This document shows, piece by piece, positions 62,869 to 64,000 of a stretch of 64,000 nt of DNA; position 1 is the stretch's first letter; each line of letters begins with the position of its first letter. The stretch comes from Luteolibacter sp. SL250 (GTDB lineage: Bacteria; Verrucomicrobiota; Verrucomicrobiia; Verrucomicrobiales; Akkermansiaceae). Both the position numbers and the translations under genes were made by a program. The notes below the pieces were generated by a model, which saw only the letters and a program-made list of their open reading frames with translations, had not been told where the DNA came from and did not search any database. The stretch lies in assembly GCF_026625605.1 (NCBI RefSeq), contig NZ_CP113054.1, forward strand, positions 558,001 through 622,000, read 5' to 3'.

Positions 62869-63339
62869 ATGCAACGTTGGATCGTGATTGCGGTGGTGGG
62901 AGCGCTGTTGTTCGGACTGGGCGGCGGATTCGCGTTGTGGAACTACCGGGAGAACCGGCCGAAGAAAGTCTGGGTTCCGCTTGTTCTGAATGAAGAACTG
63001 CCGGAAGAGAAGCGCGGGGAATTGGCGGAGAAGATCAAGGCCGGATTGCTGGAGGGCTCCATCCTCCGGGAGGTGGTGAAAGACACCGGCCTCGCCAAGA
63101 AGCTGAAGCTGCCATCGGACGAGGCGGCGGAAGCGGAGGTGAGGAAAAGGCTCATGGTGGAGGTGGGTGAGGCGGATGTTCCGACCGAGACCGGGATCAT
63201 CCGCAAGATGCCTTCCATCAACATCGGTATCCACGCCCAGCGGAAAACCTATGGTCCGATGGGCGAGGTGGCGATGCGGATCATGAAGGACGTCTGGAAA
63301 ATGCTCGGGATCAAGGAACCGGCGGCGCCGACCATCTGA
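62869..63339 (+). CDS. Hypothetical membrane-anchored protein
   Basis: This 156-residue protein has an N-terminal membrane helix (WIVIAVVGALLFGLGGGFAL) and a soluble alpha-rich domain with Lys/Glu-rich helices (EKRGELAEKIKAGLLEGSIL, AEVRKRLMVEVGEA). No recognised family. Divergent from the M16 peptidase, 45 bases apart, so the two promoters share a short region. Confidence 0.65.
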   Translation: MQRWIVIAVVGALLFGLGGGFALWNYRENRPKKVWVPLVLNEELPEEKRGELAEKIKAGLLEGSILREVVKDTGLAKKLKLPSDEAAEAEVRKRLMVEVGEADVPTETGIIRKMPSINIGIHAQRKTYGPMGEVAMRIMKDVWKMLGIKEPAAPTI

Positions 63340-63350
63340 GTCCGCAGGCT

Positions 63351-63995
63351 TCAGATGTGGCGGATCACCGCCTCGCGGGCGAAGCGGGCCTTGGGCATGG
63401 CGGCGTAACGGTCATCTTCCGCACGGTATCCCGCCGCGCAGGCGACCACGGTGGCATATTCCGTTCCTTCCAGCCCCAGCACGCGGTCATATCCCGCCGG
63501 ATTGATGCCTTCCAGCGGGCAGGTGTCGATGCCGAGAACGGCGGCGGCGGTCATGAATTGCCCCAGCGCGATGTAGAGCTGGCGGGTGTTCCAGGCGCGC
63601 CGCTGGTCCGTGTCCATCGGCGCCACGAAGCCGGAGATGATGGATTGGAGCGGGGCGAGAACCTCCAGCGGAGTGGACTGGACCTCTCCAAGCCGGGCGA
63701 CCCAACGGCTGATGTCTTCTTCCTCCAGGTTCTTCTTCACCGTGAACACCACCAGGTGGGAGGCGTCCGTCAGTTGGGCCTGCCCCCAGGATTCGGCGCG
63801 CAGCGCGGTCCGGATTTCAGGATTCCTGATGACCAGGAACTGCCACGGCTGCAGCCCGAAGGATGACGGCGTGAGTGAAAGCGAGTGCTCCAGCGTCTCC
63901 CACGTCTCCTCCGGGATGCGGCGGGCGGGGTCGAACTTTTTCGTGGCGTAGCGCCACTTCAGCGCGTCGAGGAGCGGGGTCTGGGATGGGGTCAC
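63351..63995 (-). CDS. Nitroreductase-family protein (NfsB-like), start close to window edge
   Basis: This 214-residue flavoprotein matches the oxygen-insensitive NAD(P)H nitroreductase/dihydropteridine reductase group: DALKWRYATKKFDPA, SLTPSSFGLQPWQFLVI (FMN-binding block), ALGQFMTAAAVLGIDTCPLE, and the C-terminal GYRAEDDRYAAMPKARF. It uses FMN and reduces nitroaromatics or quinones with NAD(P)H; the true substrate is unknown. The first codon is GTG at 63995, 5 bases from the end of the window, so the natural start could be further upstream, although GTG gives a normal family length. Confidence 0.87.
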   Translation of the reverse strand: MTPSQTPLLDALKWRYATKKFDPARRIPEETWETLEHSLSLTPSSFGLQPWQFLVIRNPEIRTALRAESWGQAQLTDASHLVVFTVKKNLEEEDISRWVARLGEVQSTPLEVLAPLQSIISGFVAPMDTDQRRAWNTRQLYIALGQFMTAAAVLGIDTCPLEGINPAGYDRVLGLEGTEYATVVACAAGYRAEDDRYAAMPKARFAREAVIRHI

Positions 63996-64000
63996 GCCCG

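Overview
The window is high-GC chromosomal DNA of a Gram-negative bacterium, most likely a Verrucomicrobiota member close to Luteolibacter. No single marker proves this; it is inferred from the combination of a PEP-CTERM secreted protein, LPS export genes, Tat-exported Gfo/Idh and FAD enzymes, sialate O-acetylesterase and polysaccharide pyruvyl transferase-like proteins, a REP-associated tyrosine transposase with its REPs, and nearly absent Shine-Dalgarno sequences. Most of the window is ordinary housekeeping and secretion functions, with gene relics, repeat elements and one AT-rich foreign gene between them.

Layout. 1-3.9 kb: an outer-membrane barrel protein (cut by the window edge), a VWA protein, a PEP-CTERM protein, and relics of an AAA ATPase and a vanadium haloperoxidase. 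3.9-7.7 kb: a spermidine/putrescine ABC operon potA-potB-potC-potD. 7.8-10.9 kb: a RAYT transposase carrying a REP inside its reading frame, an ABC-F ATPase, and tRNA-Pro(CGG) next to a duplicated piece of its 3' end. 10.9-15 kb: a HAD phosphatase operon, a TM2 protein, HU and a YiiX-like hydrolase. 15.1-21.9 kb: the complete F1Fo ATP synthase operon atpBEFHAGDC with unusual intercistronic hairpins. 21.9-25.4 kb: a secreted basic-secretory-protein peptidase and a membrane gene interrupted by an in-frame stop.

25.6-35.7 kb: a run of exported proteins (esterase, Tat-exported pyruvyl transferase-like protein, sialate acetylesterase, phosphoesterase, Gfo/Idh oxidoreductase, TonB receptor) that looks like a glycan-use cluster, then a subtilase. 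36-40.3 kb: a YheT hydrolase whose 3' end is replaced by an AT-rich island encoding an OLD/PARIS-like ATPase-TOPRIM protein, the best candidate defence gene here, followed by a Tat FAD oxidoreductase. 40.3-45.8 kb: repeats, an NlpC/P60 lipoprotein, rdgB, a thioredoxin, leuS and a rhomboid protease.

45.9-49.8 kb: the tesA-ybbA-ybbP module. 49.9-56 kb: a MacA/MacB-like ABC efflux operon flanked by Cys-rich secreted proteins. 56-60.3 kb: a HAD hydrolase, the LPS genes kdsA-lptC/A-lptB, and two small proteins. 60.3-64 kb: a double-domain M16 peptidase, a small anchored protein and a nitroreductase at the edge.

All calls come from reading the sequence and remembered family motifs. No database search was run, so paralogue-level names are less certain than family-level names.
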